This document shows, in pieces, positions 18,381 to 26,436 of a stretch of DNA of 64,000 nucleotides. A program made the translations under genes and the position numbers. The DNA comes from Micromonospora chersina (GTDB taxonomy: Bacteria; Actinomycetota; Actinomycetes; Mycobacteriales; Micromonosporaceae). The stretch's first letter is position 1. Every line of letters starts with the position of its first letter. The stretch lies in the NCBI RefSeq assembly GCF_900091475.1, contig NZ_FMIB01000002.1:310001-374000 (forward strand), in the 5' to 3' direction. The notes beneath the pieces are model-generated. The model ran no database searches. It saw nothing but the letters and a program-made list of their open reading frames with translations, and had not been told where the DNA came from.

Positions 18381-18947
18381 TCACTTCAGCCAGGGCAGCC
18401 GCTGGACGATGGGGAGCTTCGCCCAAACCCGGCCGAGGCCGAGGGTGTCACCGGCGTTGACCAGGGCCAGGCCGGCCAGCAGACCCGCGTAGATGAGGTG
18501 GTCGTCCATGAACAGGTTGTTCTCGGGGGGCAGCACGGCCGTCCACATCATGACCAGCAGGAGCGCGCCGGCGACCGCCGCGACCCGGGTGCCGATGCCG
18601 AGGATCAGGGCCACGCCGATGCCGAGCAGGCCGAGCATGAACAGCCAGTCCGCCCACGCCGCGCCGGCGATGTCGTTGTAGAACCCCTTGAACGGGCCGG
18701 CCGCGCCGAAGGTCAGGAACCCCTTGGTCGGGCTGCCACCGTTGATCCAGGCCGCCTTCGCCGCGGTCTCGTGCCCGAGGCCGAACATCTTGTCGAGGAA
18801 GGCCCAGAGGAACGTCCAGCCCAGTGCCATCCGCAGTCCGGCGAAGACGTACCGGGTGGCCTTCTGTCGGGTGGTCTCGGCGTCCCGGGTGGTCTCGGCC
18901 GCCGGAGCGATGGTGTTGGCGGTGATCCGCTCGATCGTCGCGGTCAT
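18381..18947 (-). CDS. DoxX family membrane protein
   Basis: A 188-residue protein with four hydrophobic segments (roughly 33-52, 93-112, 117-137, 150-170) and the DoxX-type LGWTFLWAFLDKMFGLG first helix. DoxX proteins act with redox partners such as thiol oxidoreductases in membrane-associated detoxification, but the exact role of this copy is unknown. The start is the ATG at 18947 with GAAGGGA ten bases upstream. It is divergent from the CBS-BON gene, and a DosR-like palindrome lies between the two. Confidence 0.85.
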   Translation of the reverse strand: MTATIERITANTIAPAAETTRDAETTRQKATRYVFAGLRMALGWTFLWAFLDKMFGLGHETAAKAAWINGGSPTKGFLTFGAAGPFKGFYNDIAGAAWADWLFMLGLLGIGVALILGIGTRVAAVAGALLLVMMWTAVLPPENNLFMDDHLIYAGLLAGLALVNAGDTLGLGRVWAKLPIVQRLPWLK

Positions 18948-19053
18948 GGTGTCCACGTCCCTTCCTGTGCCTCGCACCGCGCTTGTCCGGTGGCACATTC
19001 ATTCCACCGCCGCGGGGGCTCCGCCAGCAGGGCCGACCGGTGCCCTCCTGACC

Positions 19054-19067
19054 GGGACCTTGGTCCC
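19054..19067. promoter_or_regulatory. DosR/DevR-like palindrome
   Basis: GGGACCTTGGTCCC lies between the divergent DoxX and CBS-BON genes. It matches the core of the DosR (DevR) box, GGGAC-N4-GTCCC, and keeps a T/A-type centre. DosR-regulated CBS-domain genes are well known in mycobacteria. Binding here is inferred. Confidence 0.5.
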
Positions 19068-19175
19068 CTTCCGGCCCGGTCCGGTCGGCCCGCCCGGGCC
19101 TGCCGGCCGCCTCTGACCAGCGGCGCCGACGCCGGCCTACCGTCGCGACAGGAGGGCCGGACAGAGGAGGCCGTG

Positions 19176-19874
19176 ATGCGCACATGGCAGGTGGGCGACG
19201 TGATGACCAGGGACGTCGCGACGGTGGGGGAGGAGACCCCGTACCGCCGGATCGTCGACGTGCTGATCCGCCGGGGCGTCAGCGGCGTGCCGGTGGTGGA
19301 CTCGTTCCAGCGGGTGCTCGGGGTGGTCTCCGAGGCGGACCTGCTGCACAAGGTGGAGTGGGCCGGGCGCCCCGACGAGCGGCGGGTGTTCGAGGGGCGG
19401 CGCCGGCGTACCGCCCGGGAGAAGGCGGGCGCGCTGGTGGCCCGGGACCTGATGACCGCGCCGGCGGTGACCACCCACGTGCGGGCGACCCTGCCCGCGG
19501 CGGCCCGGCTCATGGACGAGGAGGCGGTCAAGCGGCTGCCGGTGCTGGACGACCTGGGCCGGCTGGTCGGCATCGTGACCCGCGGCGACCTGCTCCGGGT
19601 GCACCTGCGCACCGACGCGGAGATCCGCGAGGAGGTGGTGCGGGAGGTGCTGCGCCGGGTCCTCGCCGTCCGGGACGGCCTGGTCACCGTCCAGGTCCGC
19701 GCCGGCGAGGTCACCCTGGACGGACGGCTGGACCGGCGCAGCGCCGTCGAGCTGGCCGGCCGGCTCGCCGGGCAGGTCAGCGGCGTGGTGGCGGTGCACA
19801 ACGCGATCGGGTACGACGTGGACGACACCACGCTCATGGAGCTGGACCCGGTGCACGCCACCCCGGTCGCCTGA
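19176..19874 (+). CDS. CBS-CBS-BON domain protein
   Basis: A 232-residue protein with two CBS motifs (about 8-62, VGDVMTRDVATVGEETPYRRIVDVLIRRGVSGVPVVD; and 89-145, ARDLMTAPAVTTHVRATLPAAARLMDEEAVKRLPVLD) that form a Bateman adenosine-nucleotide sensor. A BON domain follows (about 150-220, EEVVREVLRRVL, then VTVQVRAGEVTLDGRL). There is no signal peptide. It resembles hypoxic-response CBS proteins. The start is the ATG at 19176 behind AGAGGAGG, five bases away; an in-frame GTG lies one codon before it. Confidence 0.9.
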   Translation: MRTWQVGDVMTRDVATVGEETPYRRIVDVLIRRGVSGVPVVDSFQRVLGVVSEADLLHKVEWAGRPDERRVFEGRRRRTAREKAGALVARDLMTAPAVTTHVRATLPAAARLMDEEAVKRLPVLDDLGRLVGIVTRGDLLRVHLRTDAEIREEVVREVLRRVLAVRDGLVTVQVRAGEVTLDGRLDRRSAVELAGRLAGQVSGVVAVHNAIGYDVDDTTLMELDPVHATPVA

Positions 19875-19887
19875 CCGGTCGACGGGC

Positions 19888-20604
19888 TCAGGCCGCCGCG
19901 GCGAGCTGGGCGGCGAGCAGCGCGGGAGCCTCGGCGAGCGAGGGTCCGTACCAGGTGAGGTGCCGGCCGGAGACCAGCGCGGCCGGCACCCCCGGGAACG
20001 CCTCCGGCCCGTCGTCGGCGGTGAACCGGTACGGCTCGTCGGGCAGCACGACCAGCTCCGGCGCCCGGGCGCGCAGCTCGTCGAGTCCCGGCCGGGGGTA
20101 GCGCTCCGGGTGGTCGGCGTACCGGTTGGTCACGCCGAGCCGGCGCAGCACGTCACCGGCGAAGGTGTCCCGGCCGAGCACCACCCAGGGGCGCCGCCAC
20201 ACCGGCACCACGGCCGCCCGGGGCGTGGCCGGCGCGGGCGGCGCCGTCCAGGCCCGGCGGGCGGCGCGCAGCCAGTCCGGCTCGCCGGCCACGCCGACCG
20301 CGCCGACCAGCTCGCCGAGCTGGGTCAGGGCCTCCGGCACGGTACGCGGGAAGGTGACCCGCACCGGCACACCGGCCGCCCGCAGCGCCTCCGCGTCGGC
20401 GAGGCGGTTCTCCTCCTCGTTGAGCAGCACCAGGTCGGGCCGGAGCGCGCGCACCCGGTCCAGGTCCGGGTACTTGCTCCCGCCCACCCGGGCCACGTCC
20501 AGCCCCGCCGGGTGGGTACACCAGTCGGTAGCGCCCACCAGCACCTCGGGGCGGGTCAGGGCCACCGCCTCGGTCAACGACGGCACCAGCGACACCACCC
20601 GCAC
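19888..20604 (-). CDS. BtuF-like helical-backbone metal/cobalamin-binding protein, cytoplasmic form
   Basis: A 238-residue class III binding-protein fold: two Rossmann lobes joined by a long helix. It begins directly at VVSLVPSLTEAVALT with GATDWCTHPAGL and VGGSKYPDLDRVRALRPDLVLLNEEEN, all typical of BtuF/FhuD relatives. No signal peptide or lipobox precedes the fold, so it is not a conventional ABC substrate-binding protein, and no permease or ATPase is adjacent. The start is a GTG at 20604 with GGGAGGGA six bases upstream. Confidence 0.8.
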   Translation of the reverse strand: MRVVSLVPSLTEAVALTRPEVLVGATDWCTHPAGLDVARVGGSKYPDLDRVRALRPDLVLLNEEENRLADAEALRAAGVPVRVTFPRTVPEALTQLGELVGAVGVAGEPDWLRAARRAWTAPPAPATPRAAVVPVWRRPWVVLGRDTFAGDVLRRLGVTNRYADHPERYPRPGLDELRARAPELVVLPDEPYRFTADDGPEAFPGVPAALVSGRHLTWYGPSLAEAPALLAAQLAAAA

Positions 20605-20682
20605 GACCGCTCCCTCCCACGTCCCGGCCCATCGTCGCGTATCGACGGTCGCCGGTCCCCGGTCGGCGGGTCTGATCGGCGG

Positions 20683-21234
20683 TCAGCGGGCCGCCTCGTC
20701 CACCAGCACTGTCACGTCCAGGTGGGCGGGACGGCAGCCGACCGTGGCGGCGAACCGGCGTACCGCCGCGTCGACGTGCGCGCGGGCCGCGTCGAGCCCG
20801 GCGGACGGGCTCAGGCGCACCTCCACCCACACGTCCGGCCCGGTGGCCGGGCCGGTCAGCACCACCCGGGCCCGGCGGACCCCGGGCGCCCGGAGCATGT
20901 CGCGTTCCAGCGCGTCGGTCAGCACGCCGCTCGCCACCCGGGTCCGGCCGGCCGCATCGCCGGGGTGCGCGAGCGTGCCACCGAGCCGGTCCGGCACCCG
21001 CAGCCCGGCGGCGAGCAGCCGCTGCCCGAGCAGCGCGAGAAGGAGCCCGCCGACGGCCACCGCGAGGGCGCTCCACGGGGCGCCGGCCCGCCACCAGCTC
21101 AGCGGCCCGGCCGCGAGCACCGGCACGCCGCCGCCGGGCAGCCGGCCCGCCCCGACCGCCGACGCGGCGCCGCCCGCCGCGACCAGCAACAGGGCGAGCA
21201 CCGTCCAGAGCAGCCGGTGGGCGGCGTTGCTCAC
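20683..21234 (-). CDS. DUF6286-like membrane protein (AmaP-type) of the Asp23 cluster
   Basis: A 183-residue protein with two transmembrane segments (about 8-28 and 56-77) and a soluble tail (about 95-180) with alternating strands like the AmaP/Asp23 anchor family (GVRRARVVLTGPATGPDVWVEVRL, then HLDVTVLVDEAAR). Its start overlaps the upstream gene by four bases. It probably helps fix Asp23-type proteins at the membrane; this role comes from the family in other Gram-positives. Confidence 0.7.
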   Translation of the reverse strand: MSNAAHRLLWTVLALLLVAAGGAASAVGAGRLPGGGVPVLAAGPLSWWRAGAPWSALAVAVGGLLLALLGQRLLAAGLRVPDRLGGTLAHPGDAAGRTRVASGVLTDALERDMLRAPGVRRARVVLTGPATGPDVWVEVRLSPSAGLDAARAHVDAAVRRFAATVGCRPAHLDVTVLVDEAAR

Positions 21235-21749
21235 GATGCCCGCCGGGCGGGGACGAGCCGCACCTCGACCGGGTCGCGGCGGGGCGCGGTCAGCCGGTCC
21301 AGCTCCCGGCGCAGCGCGAACTCGACGTCGGCCCGGGCGGCCGGGTCGCCGGTGGCGGTCACCCGGGGGCGCCAGGCGTCACCGCGCCGGCGGACGCGTA
21401 CCCGGGCCCGGCGGACGCTCGGCACGGACCGGACCGCCCGCGCCAGCCGCCGCTCCACCGAGCGGCGGTGCAGGTGCCAGCCGTCGTCGGCGGCGAGCCG
21501 CAGCCGGGCCGGCCGCCAGCGGCGCAGCTCGGCGACCAGGAGCAGCAGGCCCAGCAGGGTGACGGTGGCGGCGACGGTCCGCACCGGGGCGTCCCGCCAG
21601 CGGACGGCGCTCAGGGTGGCCGACCACCCGGCCGGCAGGGGGCCCGGGCGGCCCAGCGCCGCGAGCAGGCCGGCGACGGCCACCAGCACCCCGCCGGCCA
21701 GCAGGGCCACGGCGAGCAGCAGGGTGGCGACCCGGTTCACGCTGCGCAC
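21231..21749 (-). CDS. DUF6286-like membrane protein, second copy
   Basis: A 172-residue protein with two transmembrane segments (about 8-30 and 56-77) and a basic C-terminal region with strand-like repeats (VRRARVRVRRRGDAWRPRVTATGD). Topology and tail match the gene downstream, which suggests an old duplication. The GTG start at 21749 has GGAG seven bases upstream. It is co-transcribed with the Asp23 gene 28 bases before it. Confidence 0.7.
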   Translation of the reverse strand: MRSVNRVATLLLAVALLAGGVLVAVAGLLAALGRPGPLPAGWSATLSAVRWRDAPVRTVAATVTLLGLLLLVAELRRWRPARLRLAADDGWHLHRRSVERRLARAVRSVPSVRRARVRVRRRGDAWRPRVTATGDPAARADVEFALRRELDRLTAPRRDPVEVRLVPARRAS

Positions 21750-21777
21750 GTCGCGCTCCGGTCGCCGCGCGGTGCGC

Positions 21778-22386
21778 TCACGTCGCCTCCCGCGTGTCCG
21801 TCCCGGGTCCCGGGCCCCGGTCGCGCCGTCCGCCCTCGGGGTGGTCCCCGCCGGTCGGCGTGGCCCCCTCGGCGGGCAGGCGCAGGTCCACCACCGTGAC
21901 GGTGACCGCCTCGACGGTCAGCCCGGTGCACGCCTCGATCCGGGCGGCGACCCGGCGGCGCACCGCCCCGGCCACCGCCGTCAGCTCGACGCCGTGCGCG
22001 ATCACGACGTCCAGGTCGACCCGGACGGCGCCGCCGTCGGCGCGGACCGTGGCGAGCGGCTCGCTGACCGCCCCGGTACGCCGCGCCGCCTCCTCGGCGA
22101 GCCCGGCCATCCGCTCCTCCGACCAGGCCGTCCGGCCGCTGACGAGGCCGGCCGCGGACGCGCCGTCGGGCACCGGCGCCTGCGCGGCGGAACGGTCGGG
22201 CACCGGCGCGTGCGCGGCGGAACGGTCGGGCACCGGCGCGAGCGCTGGCGCGGACGCGGACGCGCTGGGACGGTCAGGTGTCGGCGCTGGCGCGCCGGGA
22301 CCGTCGGGTGTCGGCGCCAGCGGGCCGGGACCGTCGGGTGCCGGCATGGGCGGGGCGGTCGCGCGGCGGGGCAGGATGCCGGTCAT
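21778..22386 (-). CDS. Asp23/Gls24 family envelope stress protein with decapeptide repeats
   Basis: A 202-residue protein. The C-terminal half (about 85-190) is an Asp23/Gls24 domain: EERMAGLAEEAARRTGAV, then VRVDLDVVIAHGVELTAVAGAVRRRVAARIE and VEAVTVTVVDLRLP. The N-terminal half is a Pro/Ala-rich stretch of imperfect ten-residue units such as PDRSAAHAPV and PDGPGPLAPT, encoded by tandem 30-bp DNA repeats. No membrane segment is present; anchoring is probably through the neighbouring DUF2273 and DUF6286 proteins. A GTG one codon upstream (22389) is an alternative start. Confidence 0.8.
   Translation of the reverse strand: MTGILPRRATAPPMPAPDGPGPLAPTPDGPGAPAPTPDRPSASASAPALAPVPDRSAAHAPVPDRSAAQAPVPDGASAAGLVSGRTAWSEERMAGLAEEAARRTGAVSEPLATVRADGGAVRVDLDVVIAHGVELTAVAGAVRRRVAARIEACTGLTVEAVTVTVVDLRLPAEGATPTGGDHPEGGRRDRGPGPGTDTREAT
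22165..22355. repeat. Tandem 30-bp repeats inside the Asp23 gene
   Basis: Two related arrays of 30-bp units in frame: about 2.7 copies from 22165 to 22245 starting GTCGGGCACCGGCGC, and about 2.7 from 22273 to 22355 starting GTCGGGTGTCGGCGC. Copy number is likely to vary between strains. Confidence 0.85.
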
Positions 22387-22397
22387 CACAGGCCGCC

Positions 22398-22586
22398 TCA
22401 GCGGCGCCGGGCGGCGGTGGCCCGGTCGGCGAGCCCGGGCACGGTGACGTCCCCGTCGCGGACCCGGACCAGCAGCCAGCCGACCAGGCCGGCCACGGTG
22501 GCGGCGGCCGCCGCCCCGGCGCCGCCCAGCGCCCAGACCGCGACCACCAGGAACCCGGCGAGGAAGCCGAACTGCCCGCGCGTCAT
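22398..22586 (-). CDS. DUF2273-like small membrane protein
   Basis: A 62-residue protein with two hydrophobic helices (about 6-24 FGFLAGFLVVAVWALGGAG and 27-42) and a charged tail, the pattern of the DUF2273 proteins that accompany Asp23 genes. The start is the ATG at 22586 with GGAGGTG five bases away. The longer in-frame extension lacks a credible start. It is the first gene of the Asp23 operon. Confidence 0.75.
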   Translation of the reverse strand: MTRGQFGFLAGFLVVAVWALGGAGAAAAATVAGLVGWLLVRVRDGDVTVPGLADRATAARRR

Positions 22587-22663
22587 GCCCCCACCTCCGC
22601 TCCGCCGTGCTCGACCGGACCGGCGGGGCGTACCCGTTTCGGGGCGTGGCACTCCTCGGGCGG

Positions 22664-23743
22664 TCAGCCGGCCGGGACGGGCGCGCGTTCCGAGGGCAGC
22701 GACGCCACGGGTACGCCCTGCCGCACCGCCCACTCCACCGCGTGCCGCAGGTCGGCGACCGGCAGCGGCCGCCGGGCGGTCACGGTGACCGCCGCGTGCA
22801 CCGCGTACGCGACGAAGGGGTACGAGTGGGCCAACCCGGCCACCGCCTCCCGGAGCCGGCCCACCACGGCGAGCGCCGCCGCCTCGTCCCGCCCGGGCAG
22901 GATCAGCTGGAACTCGTTGTCGGCGAGGCGGACGGCACGGTCGACCGGGCCCAGCACGCTGGTGACCGCCGCGAGGACGGCCTGGCCCTCCCGGGCCGCG
23001 CCGCGCCGGCCGAAGCGTTCCGGCGCGCCGGCCGGCTCGTCCACCCGGAGGCCGACCAGCGCCACCGGCAGGGTGCCCGAGGCGGTCACCCCGTCCACGT
23101 TGGTCCACCGGCGCAGCCCCGGCTCGTCGAGCAGGACGTCCGCCGGCTCGACCGGACGCGCCCGCTCACCCCGCCGGGCCAGCAACCGCAGCGCGGCCTC
23201 GGCGCGGGACTCGCCCGGTGCGGCCGGGATGTCCCGGACCCGTGCCACCGCCTCGTCCAGCCCGGCCCGCGCCGGCCCGGGCAGCCGCTCGGCGAGCCGC
23301 CCGGCCAGCCGGATCACGTCGTGCAGCGCCTCGTCCCGGCGGAAACCCCAGCGCCCGTCGAAGAGGCGGCCGGCCTCCAGGGTCTCGGCCGGCGCCACCT
23401 CGGCCCGGTCGTACGCCACCAGGCTCGCGCCGAAGCGCGGCGTCAGCGCCAAAACGCTCCACTCCCGGGCCAGCTCCTCGGTCTCCTCCAGCACCACCGG
23501 GTACGCCCCGGCGGGCAGGTCCGGCGGCGGCCCGCCCACCATGCCGACCACGGTGACCGCGGCCCGGCCGGCGATCCGCTGGTAGACCGCGCGTTCCCGG
23601 GCGAAGTACGGCAGCCGCTGGAAGAGGGCGAACACGACGAGCGGCCCGTCCTCCGCCTCGGCCAGCGCGGCCCGTTCGATGGCGTGGGAGACGGCGACGA
23701 GGTGGCGTTTGGTCAGGCGTTCCGGGGTCCGTCCGCTGTGCAC
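22664..23743 (-). CDS. DICT sensory domain protein with degenerate GGDEF-like tail
   Basis: A 359-residue cytoplasmic protein. The first 140 residues fit the DICT domain (LTKRHLVAVSHAIERAAL, VVFALFQRLPYFARERAVYQRIA, AVTVVGMVGGPPP), known from diguanylate cyclases and two-component proteins. The C-terminal part (about 215-345) has a GGDEF-like outline (RLADNEFQLILPGRDEAAALAVVGRLREAV) but the GGDEF signature itself is replaced (LADNEF), so no cyclase activity is expected. It precedes the Asp23 cluster on the same strand by 77 bases. The GTG start at 23743 has only a weak ribosome binding site. Confidence 0.8.
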   Translation of the reverse strand: MHSGRTPERLTKRHLVAVSHAIERAALAEAEDGPLVVFALFQRLPYFARERAVYQRIAGRAAVTVVGMVGGPPPDLPAGAYPVVLEETEELAREWSVLALTPRFGASLVAYDRAEVAPAETLEAGRLFDGRWGFRRDEALHDVIRLAGRLAERLPGPARAGLDEAVARVRDIPAAPGESRAEAALRLLARRGERARPVEPADVLLDEPGLRRWTNVDGVTASGTLPVALVGLRVDEPAGAPERFGRRGAAREGQAVLAAVTSVLGPVDRAVRLADNEFQLILPGRDEAAALAVVGRLREAVAGLAHSYPFVAYAVHAAVTVTARRPLPVADLRHAVEWAVRQGVPVASLPSERAPVPAG

Positions 23744-23926
23744 CGGCCGAGCGTAGAGGCCACGAACCCGACGCGCACCCGATGCCGGGTCGGGGACAGC
23801 CCGCGGGGACCCTTCCGCGGCCCTCGGGCGGTCCGGCCGATCGGATACCGCCGCACCGCCGAGGCGGCCACCATGATCGACGTCCTAGACTCGGGCGTCG
23901 ACCGAACGACGGATGGATCTGGCGAG

Positions 23927-24793
23927 ATGACGAGCACCGGCAGCGTGGCCGCCTCCTGGCTGCGTCCGATCCCGCCCGGGGTCGCGCCGCAGCTCACCCG
24001 CGCGGGCCAGGTCGGGTATCCGGCCCGGCGGCTCGGCGAGCTGGTGCAGGGCCGGCCGCCGGGCGTCACCGGCCACCAGTGGAGCACCGCTGGCCGGGAG
24101 GGCTTCGACCAGGTCGTCTGCGCCGCCGACACCGGCCTGCCGCTGTTCGCCGTGCGCTTCGCCGCGCCCGCGCCCGCCGGGTCGCCCGCGCGCCGGGCCG
24201 AGCGGATGACCAGCGCGGTCTGCGCCGCGGTCGGCCTGCCGCTGCTGCGGGTGGAGTCGCCCACGTTGCGCGGCGCCGAGCACGCCCGCCGCCTCGTCGA
24301 GTACGTCATCGACGCGCGCGGCTACGCCGCCGGCACCGACCCGGACAGCGGCGACGCCGTCGGCTTCCGGGAGATCGTCGGCCGGCTCCCGGACGGCCGC
24401 CGCGGGCCCGTGAACGACCTCGGGGCGCTCACCCGGGCCGCCGCCGTCGAGGCGTACGTGGAGCGCCGGCTCGCCGACCCGATCGTCCGCGGGCTGCACG
24501 TGCGGTGGGCGGACGGCCCGGCCGAGGGCTGGAGCTGGGTCGAGGTGCGGCCCGGCCGGTGCCTCGTGGAGCGGGTGCACCTGGCCGCCGAGCGCCTCTC
24601 CTGCGGCGTCGACCCGGGCCGGCTCGCCGAGGACCTGTCCGCCGTGGCGGTCGGGGAGCGGCTGCGCGACCTGGACGCCGCCGGACCGTCCCTGGTGGAC
24701 CGGGACGAGTTGCGCGGGCGGATCCGGCGGCTCGCGGCCCGGCGCGACGAGTTCGACGGCGGCTTCGCCTTCGACCACCTCTGCGCCGACTGA
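23927..24793 (+). CDS. DUF2726-like protein
   Basis: A 288-residue soluble protein. The first half resembles DUF2726, a restriction-endonuclease-like fold: a conserved VVCAADTGLPLFAVRFAAP strand pair, then RAERMTSAVCAAVGLPLLRVESPTL, with Arg/Glu in place of the classical ELDD catalytic acids. The second half (about 150-288) has no match I recognise. Loss of the catalytic acids suggests a binding role. TAGACT at 23886-23891 is a possible -10. The ATG at 23927 is preferred over an upstream in-frame ATG at 23873, which would lie before that promoter. Confidence 0.6.
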   Translation: MTSTGSVAASWLRPIPPGVAPQLTRAGQVGYPARRLGELVQGRPPGVTGHQWSTAGREGFDQVVCAADTGLPLFAVRFAAPAPAGSPARRAERMTSAVCAAVGLPLLRVESPTLRGAEHARRLVEYVIDARGYAAGTDPDSGDAVGFREIVGRLPDGRRGPVNDLGALTRAAAVEAYVERRLADPIVRGLHVRWADGPAEGWSWVEVRPGRCLVERVHLAAERLSCGVDPGRLAEDLSAVAVGERLRDLDAAGPSLVDRDELRGRIRRLAARRDEFDGGFAFDHLCAD

Positions 24794-25046
24794 CCGGCGT
24801 TCCCGGCTCGCGGGTGTCCCCGCGAATTCTCCCGTTCCCCGGTTGAACCTTCGCCGCCGTCGCTCCGTACCTAAGCGGGAATGGACGCAGATCTTCCCCG
24901 CCGCGCCGGACGGCGCGGTGACGGTGCGGAAAGGGCATCGTCGGTCATCGACGTGCGACCGGAACGTCGCAGTGATCCTCACCCCGAATTCCATCGGTCC
25001 GCCGGGGTCACCAGTCAGCTACCGGATCGAGAAGGAGAGCAATTCG

Positions 25047-26363
25047 ATGCGCAGGTCCACACGGGCGCGCCGGTCATCCGGTAACGCGCGGAGCAAGCGT
25101 CTGCTGGCCGTGGTCGGCACGCTCGCGGTCTTCGGCGGAATCGTCGCCGTCACCCAGATCTCGTCCGCCCAGGACCGGCGGACCACCGTCCGTACCGCCT
25201 CGGCGTCCTGCGTGCCCGCGAGCCCGGGCGCCACCGCGCCGGCCGGCCAGGGCAGCACCACCCGGACCTGGCAGAACGGCCGGTGGGTCCGCAACCACTG
25301 GGGTGACGGGCAGATGTCGTCCGCCGAGTGCCAGCAGACCAAGGGGGGCGGCGCGGGCGCCGCGAAGCCGACCGTGGCCTGCCCGGACGTGCGGAGCAAG
25401 CTGCCGGAGGTGCCGGACCAGGCGCGCGCCGAGGTGGACCGCAACCTCGCCCTGCTGGACAGCCAGATCGCCGAGGCCAACCGGCGGCTCGCGGCGGACG
25501 GCGCCCGCAACGGCGACTTCGTGAACAACGCCATTCTGCGGCCCCTCGCCGACAAGCGGACCGCGACGTTGAACCGGATCGCGACGGCCATCGGCCGCGT
25601 CGCCGACCGCCCGCAGGGCCTGGACCAGTTGGCCCAGTGCGCCCTCGCCGACAACGCCCAGAACGGCGGCCAGACCGGCGGCCAGAATGGGGGCCAGACC
25701 GGCGGGGACAACAACGGCGGGCAGACCGGCGGGGACAACAACGGCGGGCAGACCGGCGGCAACAACGGCGGCCAGACCGGCGGGAACAACGGCGGCAACA
25801 ATGGCGGCAACAATGGGCTCCAGGTGCTCGCCAAGGACTGCTCCAACAGCCAGCTCCAGGCGCACGACGGCTTCCAGAACGGCAACCGCTGCGTGAGCAC
25901 CGCGTTCGGTGAGGTCGGCGCCGCCGCCAACAACCCCTCGCTGCTCATCACGCAGTTCCCGAACCGGGTCCAGCGCAACCAGCCGTTCACCCTCCGGGTG
26001 AGCACCCGGAACCTGATCCGCGACCGGTTCCTCGCCGCCGGCCAGGGTGGCTACTACCTGGAGAGCTCGCTGCTCAACGACCAGGGCCTGGTGCGGGGCC
26101 ACTTCCACACCGCGTGCCGGATGCTGCAGACCACCCAGGCGGCGCCGTCGAACCCGCAGGACGTTCCGGCGTTCTTCGTGGCGACCGAGGACGGCGGCGG
26201 CAGCCGCCAGGCCGACCAGGTCACCATCCAGGTCCCCGGTCTGCCCCAGTCGGGCCTCGCGCAGTGCGCGGTCTGGGCCGGTGACGGCTCGCACCGCATC
26301 CCCATGATGGAGCGGGCCAACCAGACCCCCGCCTTCGACGCGGTGCGGATCCGGGTCAACTGA
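25047..26363 (+). CDS. Secreted protein with Gly/Asn/Gln repeat linker
   Basis: A 438-residue exported protein of unknown function. A twin-basic N-terminus and hydrophobic segment (LLAVVGTLAVFGGIVAV near 24-40) form a signal sequence, and the mature start is Cys-containing (SASCVP). An N-terminal domain with paired cysteines (about 55-200) is joined by a low-complexity linker of GGQTGG and GGNNGG units to a C-terminal domain (about 258-438) with CSNSQLQAHDGFQNGNRCVSTAFGE and a strand-rich end. The ATG has GAAGGAGAG eight bases upstream. A strong hairpin follows. Confidence 0.75.
   Translation: MRRSTRARRSSGNARSKRLLAVVGTLAVFGGIVAVTQISSAQDRRTTVRTASASCVPASPGATAPAGQGSTTRTWQNGRWVRNHWGDGQMSSAECQQTKGGGAGAAKPTVACPDVRSKLPEVPDQARAEVDRNLALLDSQIAEANRRLAADGARNGDFVNNAILRPLADKRTATLNRIATAIGRVADRPQGLDQLAQCALADNAQNGGQTGGQNGGQTGGDNNGGQTGGDNNGGQTGGNNGGQTGGNNGGNNGGNNGLQVLAKDCSNSQLQAHDGFQNGNRCVSTAFGEVGAAANNPSLLITQFPNRVQRNQPFTLRVSTRNLIRDRFLAAGQGGYYLESSLLNDQGLVRGHFHTACRMLQTTQAAPSNPQDVPAFFVATEDGGGSRQADQVTIQVPGLPQSGLAQCAVWAGDGSHRIPMMERANQTPAFDAVRIRVN
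25662..25815. repeat. In-frame GGQTGG / GGNNGG coding repeat
   Basis: Tandem units such as GGCGGGCAGACCGGCGG with 12- to 24-base periods encode the flexible linker of the secreted protein. The third-base changes between units show it is not a very recent expansion. Confidence 0.85.
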
Positions 26364-26369
26364 ACACCG

Positions 26370-26413
26370 ACGGCCGGAGCCGCCCGGGGGCACGCCCGGG
26401 CGGCTCCGGCCGT
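26370..26413. terminator. Long-stem terminator
   Basis: A perfect 19-bp GC-rich stem (26370-26388 with 26395-26413) with a six-base loop starts seven bases past the secreted-protein stop. It is among the longest stems in the window. Confidence 0.8.
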
Positions 26414-26436
26414 CCCACGATCCTGACCCCAGCGTT

